This document shows, in pieces, positions 39,415 to 47,515 of a stretch of 64,000 nt of DNA (positions are counted from its first letter, which is position 1; each line of letters starts with the position of its first letter). Position numbers and translations under genes: made by a program. Source of the stretch: an uncultured Lachnospiraceae bacterium. GTDB taxonomy: Bacteria > Bacillota > Clostridia > Lachnospirales > Lachnospiraceae. The notes beneath the pieces are model-generated. The model worked only from the letters and a program-made list of their open reading frames with translations. It did not search any database and was not told where the DNA came from. The DNA lies in contig CAMWQW010000002.1 in assembly GCA_947176505.1 (NCBI GenBank), positions 124,001 to 188,000 of the forward strand. The letters are read 5' to 3'.

Positions 39415-39440
39415 ATATCGGCAGAAATAGCACATATTCG
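39415..39440 (-). promoter_or_regulatory. Sigma-28-like promoter
   Basis: GCCGATAT on the minus strand matches the minus 10 of the motility sigma factor. The 4 bases 14 bp upstream are CGAA, a poor match to TAAA. It shares TCTGCCGATA with the two 75-bp promoter modules at 49.9 and 62.0 kb and lies about 100 bp before the start of the 279-residue gene. Confidence 0.5.
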
Positions 39441-39490
39441 GGATGAAATGTAATAAAACCATATAAAAAGGGAATGAAATCTTCTACATC

Positions 39491-40018
39491 TTAATCAACC
39501 GGAATGCCATACTTCTTGGCAAGCTTTGCCACGCCTATCAGTCGGACAAGTTCCTTTATATCTGCTGAAGCTTCCGCATGGGTGGGAACAAACATGGCTG
39601 CCTCCATCTTCTCCACTTTATTAAGCGTTTCCAAATAAGCACCCACGTCGTAAATAAAGGAAACGGCATACTTCTTAAGTGTATCCATGCTGCTGATACA
39701 ATCTGTAAGGAACACTACGCCGTCCGGCATACGAAATCCTACCATATCGAAGAAATGACCGGGCAGGGAAATCACTTCTATCTCCTTCGGAAATCCTTCA
39801 TCTGAAAAGTCCGTTACATCGCTCTCCTGCGCCATCAAAAACTTATGCCGTAAATCCTTGCACGGATAACCCCCATAAAGGAAGGATGGCTCCAATGCCG
39901 GATATTTTGTAAACGCTGCCTATCAGATAGACATTATCCTTGTCCGCAACATAGACACCTATCTTTGCCGGCAGTTTATGTAATAACATTTCTCGCTAAT
40001 CTGTACTAATTCATACAT
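39491..40018 (-). pseudogene. MBL-fold metallo-hydrolase, inactivated by frameshift and internal deletion
   Basis: An AGGAGGAAG site and ATG at 40018 start MYELVQISEKCYYIN, then the frame breaks near 39968-39971, where one C appears lost. The next frame continues PAKIGVYVADKDNVYLI. Near 39925 it jumps to AFTKYPALEPSFLYGGYPCK in a third frame, and the last 134 codons run to the stop. The lost middle segment should contain the H-x-H-x-D-H zinc motif, which is absent. The C-terminal His of SLPGHFFDMVGF and of FVPTHAEAS remain. The gene is therefore dead as an enzyme. Confidence 0.8.
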
Positions 40019-40113
40019 TATCTTCTTCCTCCTACGTGTTATGTAAACCAGAACATATAATATTATATTGGCAAATGCCCCAGACTAAATCATTGAACCA
40101 AGAATTATGCAAT

Positions 40114-40158
40114 AATTCTTGTATCGCAAGCTGCCGAGCTTGCGTTTAGTATATCATA
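40114..40158. repeat. Dispersed palindromic repeat, copy 2
   Basis: Second copy of the 45-bp element at 26276-26320, same orientation, with CGCAAGC/GCTTGCG arms and the same flanks (AATTCTTGTA before, TATCATA after). It lies between the decayed hydrolase and the promoter of the 303-residue unknown gene. Confidence 0.7.
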
Positions 40159-40182
40159 GGTAAACATATTATAAAAATAGTC

Positions 40183-40212
40183 TTGCAACTTACCTACAAA
40201 AAATAGTAAAAT
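40183..40212 (+). promoter_or_regulatory. Probable promoter of the 303-aa unknown gene
   Basis: TTGCAA and TAAAAT are 18 bp apart, about 85 bp before the ATG. No sigma-28-like box is seen here, unlike other relatives. Confidence 0.5.
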
Positions 40213-40295
40213 ATAAATAAGTATATTACCAAAACCTAACTATGAAAAGATACATTGTCTGAAATCATCCTTTAGTGGGGGAAGGAGATGAATCT

Positions 40296-41207
40296 ATGGG
40301 AATCGGAAGCATAACATCAACGAACAGTCTGTCAGTCATGCAAATGTCCACGGCTGATTTAAAGGATCAGAAAAGCAAAAACATTCAAAACGAAATCACA
40401 GACGTTCAGCAGCAGATGCAGAAGCTGTCTTCAAAAGAAGACCTTTCTGTTAATGAAAAAGCAAATGAACGTAAAAAACTTCAAAAGGAAATATCCGGTC
40501 TCAATACAGAACTGAAACAGCATCAGGAAGAACTTCTCCGGTCACAGAAAAGAGAACGCATGCTGGCAGAACTGCGGGAAGTTAAAGAACCGACAACAGA
40601 GGATGAACAAAAAAATCTGTCTTCCGACGAAAAGCAGCCTGCGCAGCCGGGAACTGTCGTAACACGAAACAGCGATGGAGTCGTTATTCTGAAAGAAGCC
40701 GTTGAACAGGATAAGAATCATAATGTAGATACCGAAGACAAACAGGCTGATAAGGACAACGAAGAAGCCGTTGATGAACAAGAAACAAAAATCATCGACA
40801 GTGACACAGTTACAGATTTCAGACCATCCGACAAGGAAATACATGCCATGGTATCAGCAGACTCTTCCCTGCAGCAGGCAAGTCGTCTGGGAACAATTAT
40901 AGCCAAAACCAGCGATGGCATTGCTATTTTAAAAGAAGAAATTAGTCAAGCCAAGAATCAAGGCATAGATACAGAGAGGAAACAGGCTGAGCTCGAAAAA
41001 ATGGAGAGACAGGAACGACTGGCGATGGCATTCCAATCCTCTATATTAGGTGCAGCAAACAATGCAATGAAATCAGCCGCCGAAGCTAATGTGTCCTCCA
41101 ATGATAGCACACAGGCTGTTACAGAAACTAACGCTTATTTTAACGCCTTAAGCTTATCACAGGAAGAACAGATATCACAGCAGAAATTTTTTGTTTCATT
41201 TGGCTAA
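40296..41207 (+). CDS. Unknown coiled-coil protein with MGIGSI start and internal repeat, 303 aa
   Basis: Not recognised. It starts MGIGSITSTNSLSVMQMSTA and is almost wholly helical, charged and Gln/Glu/Lys-rich, with no signal peptide. Two related units of about 38 residues lie near 118-155 and 198-236: both carry G-T-x-x-x-x-x-S-D-G-x-x-I-L-K-E followed by Q-x-K-N and D-T-E-x-K-Q-A. The start at 40296 has AAGGAGATG before it. It is the only family-like gene on the plus strand. The layout suggests a structural or scaffold protein. Confidence 0.7.
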   Translation: MGIGSITSTNSLSVMQMSTADLKDQKSKNIQNEITDVQQQMQKLSSKEDLSVNEKANERKKLQKEISGLNTELKQHQEELLRSQKRERMLAELREVKEPTTEDEQKNLSSDEKQPAQPGTVVTRNSDGVVILKEAVEQDKNHNVDTEDKQADKDNEEAVDEQETKIIDSDTVTDFRPSDKEIHAMVSADSSLQQASRLGTIIAKTSDGIAILKEEISQAKNQGIDTERKQAELEKMERQERLAMAFQSSILGAANNAMKSAAEANVSSNDSTQAVTETNAYFNALSLSQEEQISQQKFFVSFG

Positions 41208-41216
41208 TTATAATTG

Positions 41217-41241
41217 AAGGGCGACCGCCATGGTCGCCCTT
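41217..41241. terminator. Bidirectional terminator
   Basis: AAGGGCGACC and GGTCGCCCTT form a perfect 10-bp stem over CGCCA-type loop between two converging genes. It can end transcription from both sides. Confidence 0.75.
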
Positions 41242-41260
41242 GTGATTTGTTTCATCTCCC

Positions 41261-41821
41261 CTAATAATTTATTCCGGTAATCCGCAGTTCACCGTTCACA
41301 ACTCCAAACGTAATACTCGGACCCTCCTCACCCATCAGAGTAAATCCTGCCCTACTCGCTTCCAGACCGGAAGCGTCCGCCTGTTCTATAACGCTGCACA
41401 TTTCCTCCGAAAAAACTGCGGACGAATCAAGCGCCAGAAAATCCTCTCTCGTATCCACCACGTCTACACCTTCCAGTCCGACATAGACCGGAAACGCTGT
41501 CAAATCCGCCAGTTTCTCCATGTCTTTTTGTGAGACAGCTTCCTGAATGGACGCTGCATAATCCGCTACATCCTTGGGATCCACGCTGAAATTATCCGTC
41601 ATTTCAGAAGACACAGATCCGTCTGTCTTCTCTTCCGTCGTATCTGTCTGTGTGCTTTCCGTTCCCTCCGTATCCGTCTCGGTATTCGTTTCGGTATCTT
41701 CGAATCGGATTACTTCCACCTCCGAAGAAGTCTGTCCATTTTCTTTTGTTTCCGATGCCTGACAAGCCGTAAGTCCCATCATTGCCATAAGCATTGCCAC
41801 CATAATTGTTTTTCTCTTCAT
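41261..41821 (-). CDS. Lipoprotein of the SigV-RsiV-like operon
   Basis: A 186-residue lipoprotein: basic start, hydrophobic segment and lipobox GLTAC at about residue 20. An acidic Thr/Glu-rich linker (TETNTETDTEGTESTQTDTT) covers residues 45-75. The C-terminal domain (residues 85-186) looks compact and ends GPSITFGVVNGELRITGINY; it resembles small exported domains of clostridia without a known role. It follows the anti-sigma gene by 51 bp, so it may be made under sigma factor control. Start at 41821 has GGAGG nine bases before it. Confidence 0.7.
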   Translation of the reverse strand: MKRKTIMVAMLMAMMGLTACQASETKENGQTSSEVEVIRFEDTETNTETDTEGTESTQTDTTEEKTDGSVSSEMTDNFSVDPKDVADYAASIQEAVSQKDMEKLADLTAFPVYVGLEGVDVVDTREDFLALDSSAVFSEEMCSVIEQADASGLEASRAGFTLMGEEGPSITFGVVNGELRITGINY

Positions 41822-41872
41822 TCTATTGTCCTCCATTTATTTTATATTGATATATTTTAAACTTTTTAAATA

Positions 41873-42736
41873 TTATTTCTTAATTTCAAACTCCACCTCC
41901 CCCATGGAGCCCGGCGCAATGGTATACTTCTCAAACACCACCACCGGATTGCCCTTCTCATTGATATAAAAAACCGTATCTTCCCCGATGCCTGTAAAGC
42001 CGCCCTCCGCGGTCGAAAGAAATACTGATCCTGTATTTGTCCGTTCCTCAATCTGTGCCTTTATCTGCTCATTGGCAATCGCAGCATAATCTTCGCCAAG
42101 CAAATCTTCAAGCGTCAGGAACGTGTTGGTTTTTAAATCCAAATTATAGTATCTGGTCTGTGCATAGGCGGAAGTCCAGCTCTCCGTTCCCTTTACTGCA
42201 AAAGATAACGTGTCCTTCGTCTGACTCTTAATCTCATACCACACTTTGACACGAATGTCATGCTGTGCCCATTCTTCTTCTGTTCCACCCGTTGCCAAAA
42301 AAGCTTCTTTGTATTCCTCTGCCCTTAGCAACGCCTCCGCCTCATATTGGGATGTCATTCTCTCAATCTGTTCATTGACTATATTAGACAATCCATTGTC
42401 GTTTTCTCCCAAATCCACTCCCGGAACTTCTACTTTAACCTGCATTTCCTTTTCTGTTCGCTCATAAGATCGGATGGTCATAATTCTCACCAATTCTCCG
42501 ATGACAGGCAGCTTGCGTGCTTCCATAGCAAATGCTTCACTCGTATTGACTGCTACAGTCATCGTCGCTGCAAAAATTGCTGCCATACCAATGACTCTCC
42601 GCACTCTTCTCTGACGTCTTTCTTGCGCTTTCCTTTTGATTCGCAGCCGGCAGACAGACTGCTCAACTCTTTGCTCTAACGCTTCCGGAATCTTGATATT
42701 CTCGTAAGCTTCTCTACCTTTTTCCAATCCCGTCAT
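41873..42736 (-). CDS. RsiV-like anti-sigma factor (DUF3298 type)
   Basis: A 287-residue protein with a cytoplasmic N-terminal part (about 1-48, Arg-rich), one membrane segment at about 49-68, and an outside domain similar to DUF4163/DUF3298, ending GSMGEVEFEIKK. RsiV of Bacillus binds lysozyme through this domain and is then cleaved to release SigV. The gene overlaps the sigma factor gene by 4 nt (ATGA). Whether it senses lysozyme is inferred from the family only. Confidence 0.82.
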   Translation of the reverse strand: MTGLEKGREAYENIKIPEALEQRVEQSVCRLRIKRKAQERRQRRVRRVIGMAAIFAATMTVAVNTSEAFAMEARKLPVIGELVRIMTIRSYERTEKEMQVKVEVPGVDLGENDNGLSNIVNEQIERMTSQYEAEALLRAEEYKEAFLATGGTEEEWAQHDIRVKVWYEIKSQTKDTLSFAVKGTESWTSAYAQTRYYNLDLKTNTFLTLEDLLGEDYAAIANEQIKAQIEERTNTGSVFLSTAEGGFTGIGEDTVFYINEKGNPVVVFEKYTIAPGSMGEVEFEIKK

Positions 42737-43224
42737 AGCTCCAGTCCCTCCATTTCCACCCGCAAAGCTTTTAACCCCCTGTAAAGCTTCGCTTTTATCG
42801 TGTTTAGATTCCGTCCTGTCACTTCCGCAATCTCCTGTAAGGATAGTTCTTCATAAAAACGCAGACGAATAATGTTCTGCACCTCCGTCGGCAGTTTCCG
42901 TAACCTCACATCCAACTCTTCCGCCTCATCGTATTCCTGCATACAAATATATGCATCCTCATCCACAAGCTCCTCTACCAGAAGTTCTCGCCTGTTTTTC
43001 TTAAGGAAATTGATACTTTCATTCATCAGAATCCGGTAGAACCATGTCTTCACCGCATGAATATCCTTAAGCTCACCTGCATGGCTCAAAGCCTTATAAA
43101 TTGCGTTCTGTACTACATCCATGGCATCCTGAGGATTTTGTACATTTGAATATGCCAGTCGATAAAACTTATCTTCATTTTCCAGAATATACTGCGCAAT
43201 CTCCTCGAAATAATTATGTTTCAT
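42733..43224 (-). CDS. ECF sigma factor, SigV-like
   Basis: A 163-residue ECF sigma factor. Region 2 contains QDAMDVVQNAIYKALSHAGE and region 4 LRFYEELSLQEIAEVTGRNL with the helix-turn-helix. It is translationally coupled to the RsiV-like anti-sigma factor. The upstream ECF-type promoter suggests that it controls its own operon. Expected role: response to lysozyme or other wall damage. Confidence 0.88.
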   Translation of the reverse strand: MKHNYFEEIAQYILENEDKFYRLAYSNVQNPQDAMDVVQNAIYKALSHAGELKDIHAVKTWFYRILMNESINFLKKNRRELLVEELVDEDAYICMQEYDEAEELDVRLRKLPTEVQNIIRLRFYEELSLQEIAEVTGRNLNTIKAKLYRGLKALRVEMEGLEL

Positions 43225-43302
43225 CGTGTCTCCTTATGTTGCTGCCTACCCGTCCTACAATATCATTTTTGTTTGAATGATCCACAATAACATTCTATAA
43301 GA

Positions 43303-43331
43303 TAGACAATGAGAGGGCGCAAAAAGTTGCA
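43303..43331 (-). promoter_or_regulatory. ECF-type autoregulatory promoter
   Basis: On the minus strand TGCAACTTTTT and TGTCTA, with 17 bp between TGCAAC and TGTCTA, resemble the SigV-class pattern (TGAAAC-TTTTT ... CGTCTA). It lies 79 bp before the sigma factor start. The rest of the 369 bp between this gene and the LytTR regulator holds only the terminator listed next. Confidence 0.65.
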
Positions 43332-43494
43332 TTCCCTATCATTTCTTAAACATTATTATATTTATCAGACTGACAGCCAACTCTGCGGCGATATTTTTCC
43401 CGCCATTATTACTACGCACCGGAGGAAAAATTTGGCAAAGTTCCCCAGAAAATCTTTTTGCGTTTTCATAACAGCATTTGACAAAATCGGGCGC

Positions 43495-43524
43495 AAAAAA
43501 CAGGAAACCTTTTCAGATTTCCTG
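43495..43524 (-). terminator. Terminator after the first LytTR regulator gene
   Basis: CAGGAAA and TTTCCTG form a 7-bp stem with a 10-nt loop, followed by six T on the minus strand, 70 bp past the regulator stop. Confidence 0.75.
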
Positions 43525-43593
43525 CGGAATAGTGTGGTGCTGGCGGTCTATCTCTTGTTTGCGGGTTCTTGCTTCTTTACCGCACATGAGCAT

Positions 43594-44316
43594 TTATTTT
43601 AGTCCTTTCATCATACGGGACGAAATCAGGCATTCATCTCCATTGACCATGTAAATCACCCGATTCTGAAAATCAATTTCCCTGATATTATCCTTGTTCA
43701 CCAGAAATGACCGGTGACAGCGATAAAACCGCCCATCTACCTCCTTTTCAATCTCTTTGATTTTGCCTAAAAATTCCATCTGACGGTTTTTGCAGTGCAA
43801 AATAATCTTATGCACATTCGGAGATGTTTCGAAAAAGAGAATCTCGTCATAATCTACGGTAAATACCTTTTCATTTACCTTCACAGAAAAATTTGCCTGC
43901 ACTTTGTTATTAGCAGACGCAAATCTCTGATTCGCTTTCAGAATACACTCGTATACTCTTTTTCCCAATTCTTCAGGGGCATCCTTCAAAATGAAATCCA
44001 ACGCCTCTAATTTGTAAATAAATGTCATGTAACTCATTTCTGAATGGGCAGTAATAAAAATAATGAATCCCCTCGGATCATATTTTCTGATTTCCTGTGC
44101 CAGAGCCAATCCTGTCATATCCGCACCCAGATCAATATCAAGGAAATATATTCCAACGTCCTCTGTTTCTTTCACTTTTTCAAGGATTATATGCGGATTG
44201 TCAGAAACACAGCAAAGCTCCATGTCCAAGTCTTCCATAAGAACAATATTTTCAATCACTTGCTGTATTTTATCTCTTTGCACTTCTATATCTTCACATA
44301 TATATATTTTTAACAT
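43594..44316 (-). CDS. LytTR-family response regulator (system A)
   Basis: A 240-residue AgrA-like regulator. The receiver has its acceptor Asp in IYFLDIDLGADMTG near residue 55. The C-terminal LytTR DNA-binding domain begins near residue 140 (FSVKVNEKVFTVDYDEILFFE) and contains FYRCHRSFLVNKDNI. It is divergent from the GHKL kinase at 44.6 kb, its likely partner. Direct repeats 21 bp apart before that kinase's promoter, and again before the second kinase copy, are candidate targets. Start follows AAGGAGAAAATGCAGT. No AgrB or peptide precursor gene is found beside it. Confidence 0.88.
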   Translation of the reverse strand: MLKIYICEDIEVQRDKIQQVIENIVLMEDLDMELCCVSDNPHIILEKVKETEDVGIYFLDIDLGADMTGLALAQEIRKYDPRGFIIFITAHSEMSYMTFIYKLEALDFILKDAPEELGKRVYECILKANQRFASANNKVQANFSVKVNEKVFTVDYDEILFFETSPNVHKIILHCKNRQMEFLGKIKEIEKEVDGRFYRCHRSFLVNKDNIREIDFQNRVIYMVNGDECLISSRMMKGLK

Positions 44317-44396
44317 ACTGCATTTTCTCCTTAAAGCTGTCGCCTTGCCATACTGAAAACAAAGCTTTCCGGCTGTACCGGGGACATTTTTTTGAT

Positions 44397-44425
44397 ATTA
44401 TCACGAAACGCCTGAAATTTGTCAA
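44397..44425 (-). promoter_or_regulatory. Promoter of LytTR regulator A
   Basis: TTGACA and GATAAT on the minus strand, 17 bp apart, about 80 bp before the start. Near-consensus sigma-A promoter. Confidence 0.7.
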
Positions 44426-44520
44426 TAACAACTCATACTTTTCCTCCTGCCCCTGCTACTCATATTTTCTTTTTTCACAACTTTATTATAAAACAAAAAT
44501 CACTCATTTTATCTTTTCTG

Positions 44521-44589
44521 TCGTAAACGTCTGTTTTGGAATCGCAAATGCTATTTTTCTTGTCAGCTTATATACTATATACTATAATA
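44521..44589 (+). promoter_or_regulatory. Direct repeats and promoter of GHKL kinase A1
   Basis: TCGTAAACG (44521-44529) and TCGCAAATG (44542-44550) are spaced exactly 21 bp, two helix turns, as expected for LytTR dimers. Directly after come TTGTCA (44560-44565) and TATAAT (44584-44589), 18 bp apart. Confidence 0.65.
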
Positions 44590-44646
44590 ATTACGGAGCG
44601 TTTATCAAAACAGATCACAAAATTATGTCGCTTTCAGGAGTTCTTT

Positions 44647-45951
44647 ATGATGACACTATGCTTGATTACTTCCATACCTAATGCGCTTATGCTGACCTGT
44701 GACATTTTTATATTGGCACATCCTCTTCTTTCCATCAAAAAATACCCCGTTTTCTTTTTGTCGTTTTCGGCTCTTTTTTTTATGCAATTGTATTTGCATT
44801 TTTCTCCTATGTTATTGGCGGCGCTGGCGGTGAATTCTATCCTGTTAGTAAAATTCACCAAGAAATTATATTCCGTTTTCTATATTCCGCTTGGTTATAT
44901 TATAAACTGCATTTTAGGCAATTTAATATCGTTTGCCGCCAATATATTATGGAATCTCTCCATCAAAGAATTAAATGCTGACAAATTTTATGTTATCATA
45001 TTTATCAGCTGTACAACAGCGGCGTCCTGCCCCATTCTTTATCTGGCAAGACGTCTGCTGCAGAGATATCTGATCAGTACTTTTGAAAAAATGAGCAGAA
45101 AACTGCTCGCCTTAATCGCTCTGACTCTTTTGCTTTGTGCATTTATGCTTTTCACGATGGCTTCTTTTTTTGATACCTTGGAAATTACACACAGGGAGTT
45201 CTTTTTAATGGTTTCTTCGCTTGTGCTTTATTTTCTGTTTACATTCAGTATGATTTTTATCGTACTGCACGCAACCAGAAAAAATTACGAAGCGCAGAAA
45301 AAAGTAGAATATCTGGAAAACTTAAATGAATACACGAAAAACCTAGAAATGGTATATAATAACCTGCGCTCTTTCAAACATGATTATATCAATATCATGG
45401 CTTCCCTCGCTGCCTATATTGACGAAAAAAAATATGAGGAACTGGGAACCTTTTTCCATGAACATATTCTGCCAATGCAAAAAAATATCACGCAAAAAAA
45501 CGATGCGCTGAACAATTTATTACATGTCCACATATTGGAAATAAAAAGCATTCTATATACCAAACTGCTCTTAGCCGTCAATCAGGATATCGAGGTGAAC
45601 ATCGATATCCCTGACGAAATCGACTCCATTCACATGGACCCGGTCGATCTGACCAGAATGCTCGGCATTTATCTGGATAATGCCATAGAGGCATGTTTAG
45701 AAACAGAACATCCAATTGTAAATTTCCATCTTGGTAAAATGAATCAGGATATTGTTTTTATCATATCCAATACGTTTATCGACAAAGGACTCTCCGTAGC
45801 GCAGATGTATAAAAAGGAAATTACCACCAAGGGAGATGGACATGGTATCGGTCTATACAATGTGGCTGAAATATTGAACCGCTATGATAATATATATCAT
45901 GAAACCTTAATTGATGAGGACCTGTTTATACAACAGGTCCGGATATCATAA
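44647..45951 (+). CDS. AgrC-like GHKL sensor histidine kinase A1
   Basis: A 434-residue kinase. Six or seven hydrophobic helices occupy residues 1-210. A coiled linker leads to the phosphorylated His in FKHDYINIMASL, and the GHKL ATPase domain has YLDNAIEACLE and GDGHGIGLYNVAEIL. It is the likely partner of the divergent LytTR regulator. The frame is open from a TTG at 44536, but the ATG at 44647 has AGGAG before it and gives exactly the same length as its paralog at 47.5 kb. Its last 219 bases are identical to that paralog. Confidence 0.88.
   Translation: MMTLCLITSIPNALMLTCDIFILAHPLLSIKKYPVFFLSFSALFFMQLYLHFSPMLLAALAVNSILLVKFTKKLYSVFYIPLGYIINCILGNLISFAANILWNLSIKELNADKFYVIIFISCTTAASCPILYLARRLLQRYLISTFEKMSRKLLALIALTLLLCAFMLFTMASFFDTLEITHREFFLMVSSLVLYFLFTFSMIFIVLHATRKNYEAQKKVEYLENLNEYTKNLEMVYNNLRSFKHDYINIMASLAAYIDEKKYEELGTFFHEHILPMQKNITQKNDALNNLLHVHILEIKSILYTKLLLAVNQDIEVNIDIPDEIDSIHMDPVDLTRMLGIYLDNAIEACLETEHPIVNFHLGKMNQDIVFIISNTFIDKGLSVAQMYKKEITTKGDGHGIGLYNVAEILNRYDNIYHETLIDEDLFIQQVRIS
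45055..45951 (+). repeat. Segment duplicated at 47924-48820
   Basis: The two kinase genes align without gaps at an offset of 2869 bp. They are identical over 45055-45368 (314 bp) and 45736-45954 (219 bp), but differ moderately between these blocks and strongly upstream. This mosaic is best explained by recent duplication or gene conversion. Confidence 0.9.
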
Positions 45952-47202
45952 ATGCGTAAGTAGTGTTGTCGGAGTAACAGCTTGGAAAACAATCATACCG
46001 TCAAAGGTATCTTGCGGAATAACCGTAGTTGTATACGCAGATTTTACCATCTTCATCATACTGGGCAAACCGACATTAAGCGTAGTAATCGTCTGCTCAC
46101 TGTTCAAAATCTGTTTCCATTTTTCATCCAAAGCAGGACTTGTAAAGTCAATAAAAAACTGACCGCTGTCGGCATGAGCAAGTTGATTGTTTAAATCATT
46201 TGCATTGTTTACTTCAATGACTTCGAAATCTCCGTCGTCTTTCTGGGAGTTAAATTGTGTTTTTTGTGCGTCTGTCCCAATCGAATAATAGCTGCTGCCA
46301 AGCTCTTTCGATAGCAATTCTCCTAAACAGGTGTAACCTGCCACAGATGTTTTTCCAATGTGCCCATTATGTCCATTGATAAACAGAACGCTGCCATCGC
46401 CATGCTGTAAGAACCACTCTATCTTTTCATACATATATCGGTCGCGCGTAGCGTTGTAGTTGTCACTCAACTGCACCTCACAATACTCGTAAATCGTATT
46501 CGCACATTCTTTTGCAAAATCAAAAGCGGACTGACCTGAACTCCCTACTATATCGTTTTCAACTGCGTCCAGTTTAAGCATGAATTCTGAAACATTTTCT
46601 TTTGCTCGATTCAATGTGGTTTCATCTAAGGAATTCCTGTTTTCATCTGTAAGCTTTGAAAACACTTCTGCATATTCTGTGCTTAACTCCGGATGGGTTT
46701 CGTCAATAACGGAAAACAGATATTCTTTGTTGTTATCAAACCGCTGTACATCCATACCGTAGAAATGCAAGGCGTCTTCCTGCGAAACGGTTTCGTTGTA
46801 TGAGCGCATCCAATCTATTAAATCCGCCATTTCCTGTGTACGATAAATGGAAAAGCCTATTTCTGCAACTGCTTCTTTGGCAGTGCCATTACCGCCGTTA
46901 ATATATTGGTCTACTTTTAGCGCACCGCCAAAATCCCCTTCTATGATAAAAGTATGGCAGCCATTGTTTTCCACCAATGTTTTGAACACATCAGCTTTCA
47001 TTTGATGATATTGCGCTACGCCGTGGCTTGCTTCTCCCAGTCCGACTACCTGCACGTCTGAAGATATTGGAAGCGTTCCAATGTCAGCCTGCGTGTAAGA
47101 CATATCCGCTTCTGCTAAGGGCGCAGAATTGCCGCAGCCAGCTAACAGAGTCAGACAAATTGATGTCGAAAGACATACCTTAAAAAAACTTTTCAATTTC
47201 AT
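45946..47202 (-). CDS. Erythromycin-esterase-family lipoprotein
   Basis: A 418-residue member of the EreA/EreB-like superfamily. A signal peptide ends in the lipobox LLAGC, so the protein is anchored outside the membrane. The catalytic segment VGLGEASHGVAQYHQMKAD holds the conserved Glu and His, with IEGDFGG, YGMDVQRFD and NGHNGHIGK further on. Known macrolide esterases are cytoplasmic, so an exported lipoprotein form may act on another ester. It is inserted between the two kinase copies and ends 6 bp inside the first one's 3' end. Start at 47202 follows GAGGTAATTTGT. Confidence 0.8.
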   Translation of the reverse strand: MKLKSFFKVCLSTSICLTLLAGCGNSAPLAEADMSYTQADIGTLPISSDVQVVGLGEASHGVAQYHQMKADVFKTLVENNGCHTFIIEGDFGGALKVDQYINGGNGTAKEAVAEIGFSIYRTQEMADLIDWMRSYNETVSQEDALHFYGMDVQRFDNNKEYLFSVIDETHPELSTEYAEVFSKLTDENRNSLDETTLNRAKENVSEFMLKLDAVENDIVGSSGQSAFDFAKECANTIYEYCEVQLSDNYNATRDRYMYEKIEWFLQHGDGSVLFINGHNGHIGKTSVAGYTCLGELLSKELGSSYYSIGTDAQKTQFNSQKDDGDFEVIEVNNANDLNNQLAHADSGQFFIDFTSPALDEKWKQILNSEQTITTLNVGLPSMMKMVKSAYTTTVIPQDTFDGMIVFQAVTPTTLLTHL

Positions 47203-47344
47203 ACAAATTACCTCGTTTCTATTTGTTTTATGTTCTTTACAAATATGATTATATCTGCCTGCCACTGATTCTTACGATTTTATATTCAAATATCTGTTTT
47301 TCATCTTTTTCGCTTTTGCAATCCTCCCGAAACTCGTTTATGAA

Positions 47345-47451
47345 TCGCAAATGCAATTTGCACGGCTGACCTCTGAACTGTAGCTGCAAATATCCGTTCT
47401 GAAATCATAAATGCCGTATTTCTTGCCAACTTATCCGCAATAAGCTATAAT
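47345..47451 (+). promoter_or_regulatory. Direct repeats and promoter of GHKL kinase A2
   Basis: CTGCAAATA (47384-47392) and TCATAAATG (47405-47413) are again 21 bp apart and precede TTGCCA (47423-47428) and TATAAT (47446-47451), 17 bp apart. A further TCGCAAATG lies at 47345-47353. The arrangement copies that at kinase A1. The remainder of the 313-bp gap holds a short inverted pair, AAGATTCTCGCGAGTCTT, after the promoter. Confidence 0.65.
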
Positions 47452-47515
47452 GAATCCAACGTCAAGATTCTCTCGCGAGTCTTGGCGTTAGATTTGCGTC
47501 AGAGGGAGCTTTTGT

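Noticed and set aside
43320..43480. Possible AgrD-like peptide on the minus strand beside LytTR regulator A (M-K-T-Q-K-D-F-L-G-N...)
   Set aside because: No ribosome site, no acidic C-terminal tail or typical Cys ring pattern, and it lies past the terminator; no AgrB gene is present.
43309..43602. 97-codon plus-strand frame in the gap between the sigma factor and LytTR regulator genes
   Set aside because: It begins inside the ECF promoter, runs through the terminator of the regulator gene, and has no ribosome site.
44536..44646. N-terminal extension of kinase A1 from a TTG at 44536
   Set aside because: This stretch contains the promoter boxes and a direct repeat. The ATG at 44647 has AGGAG and gives the same length as the paralog.
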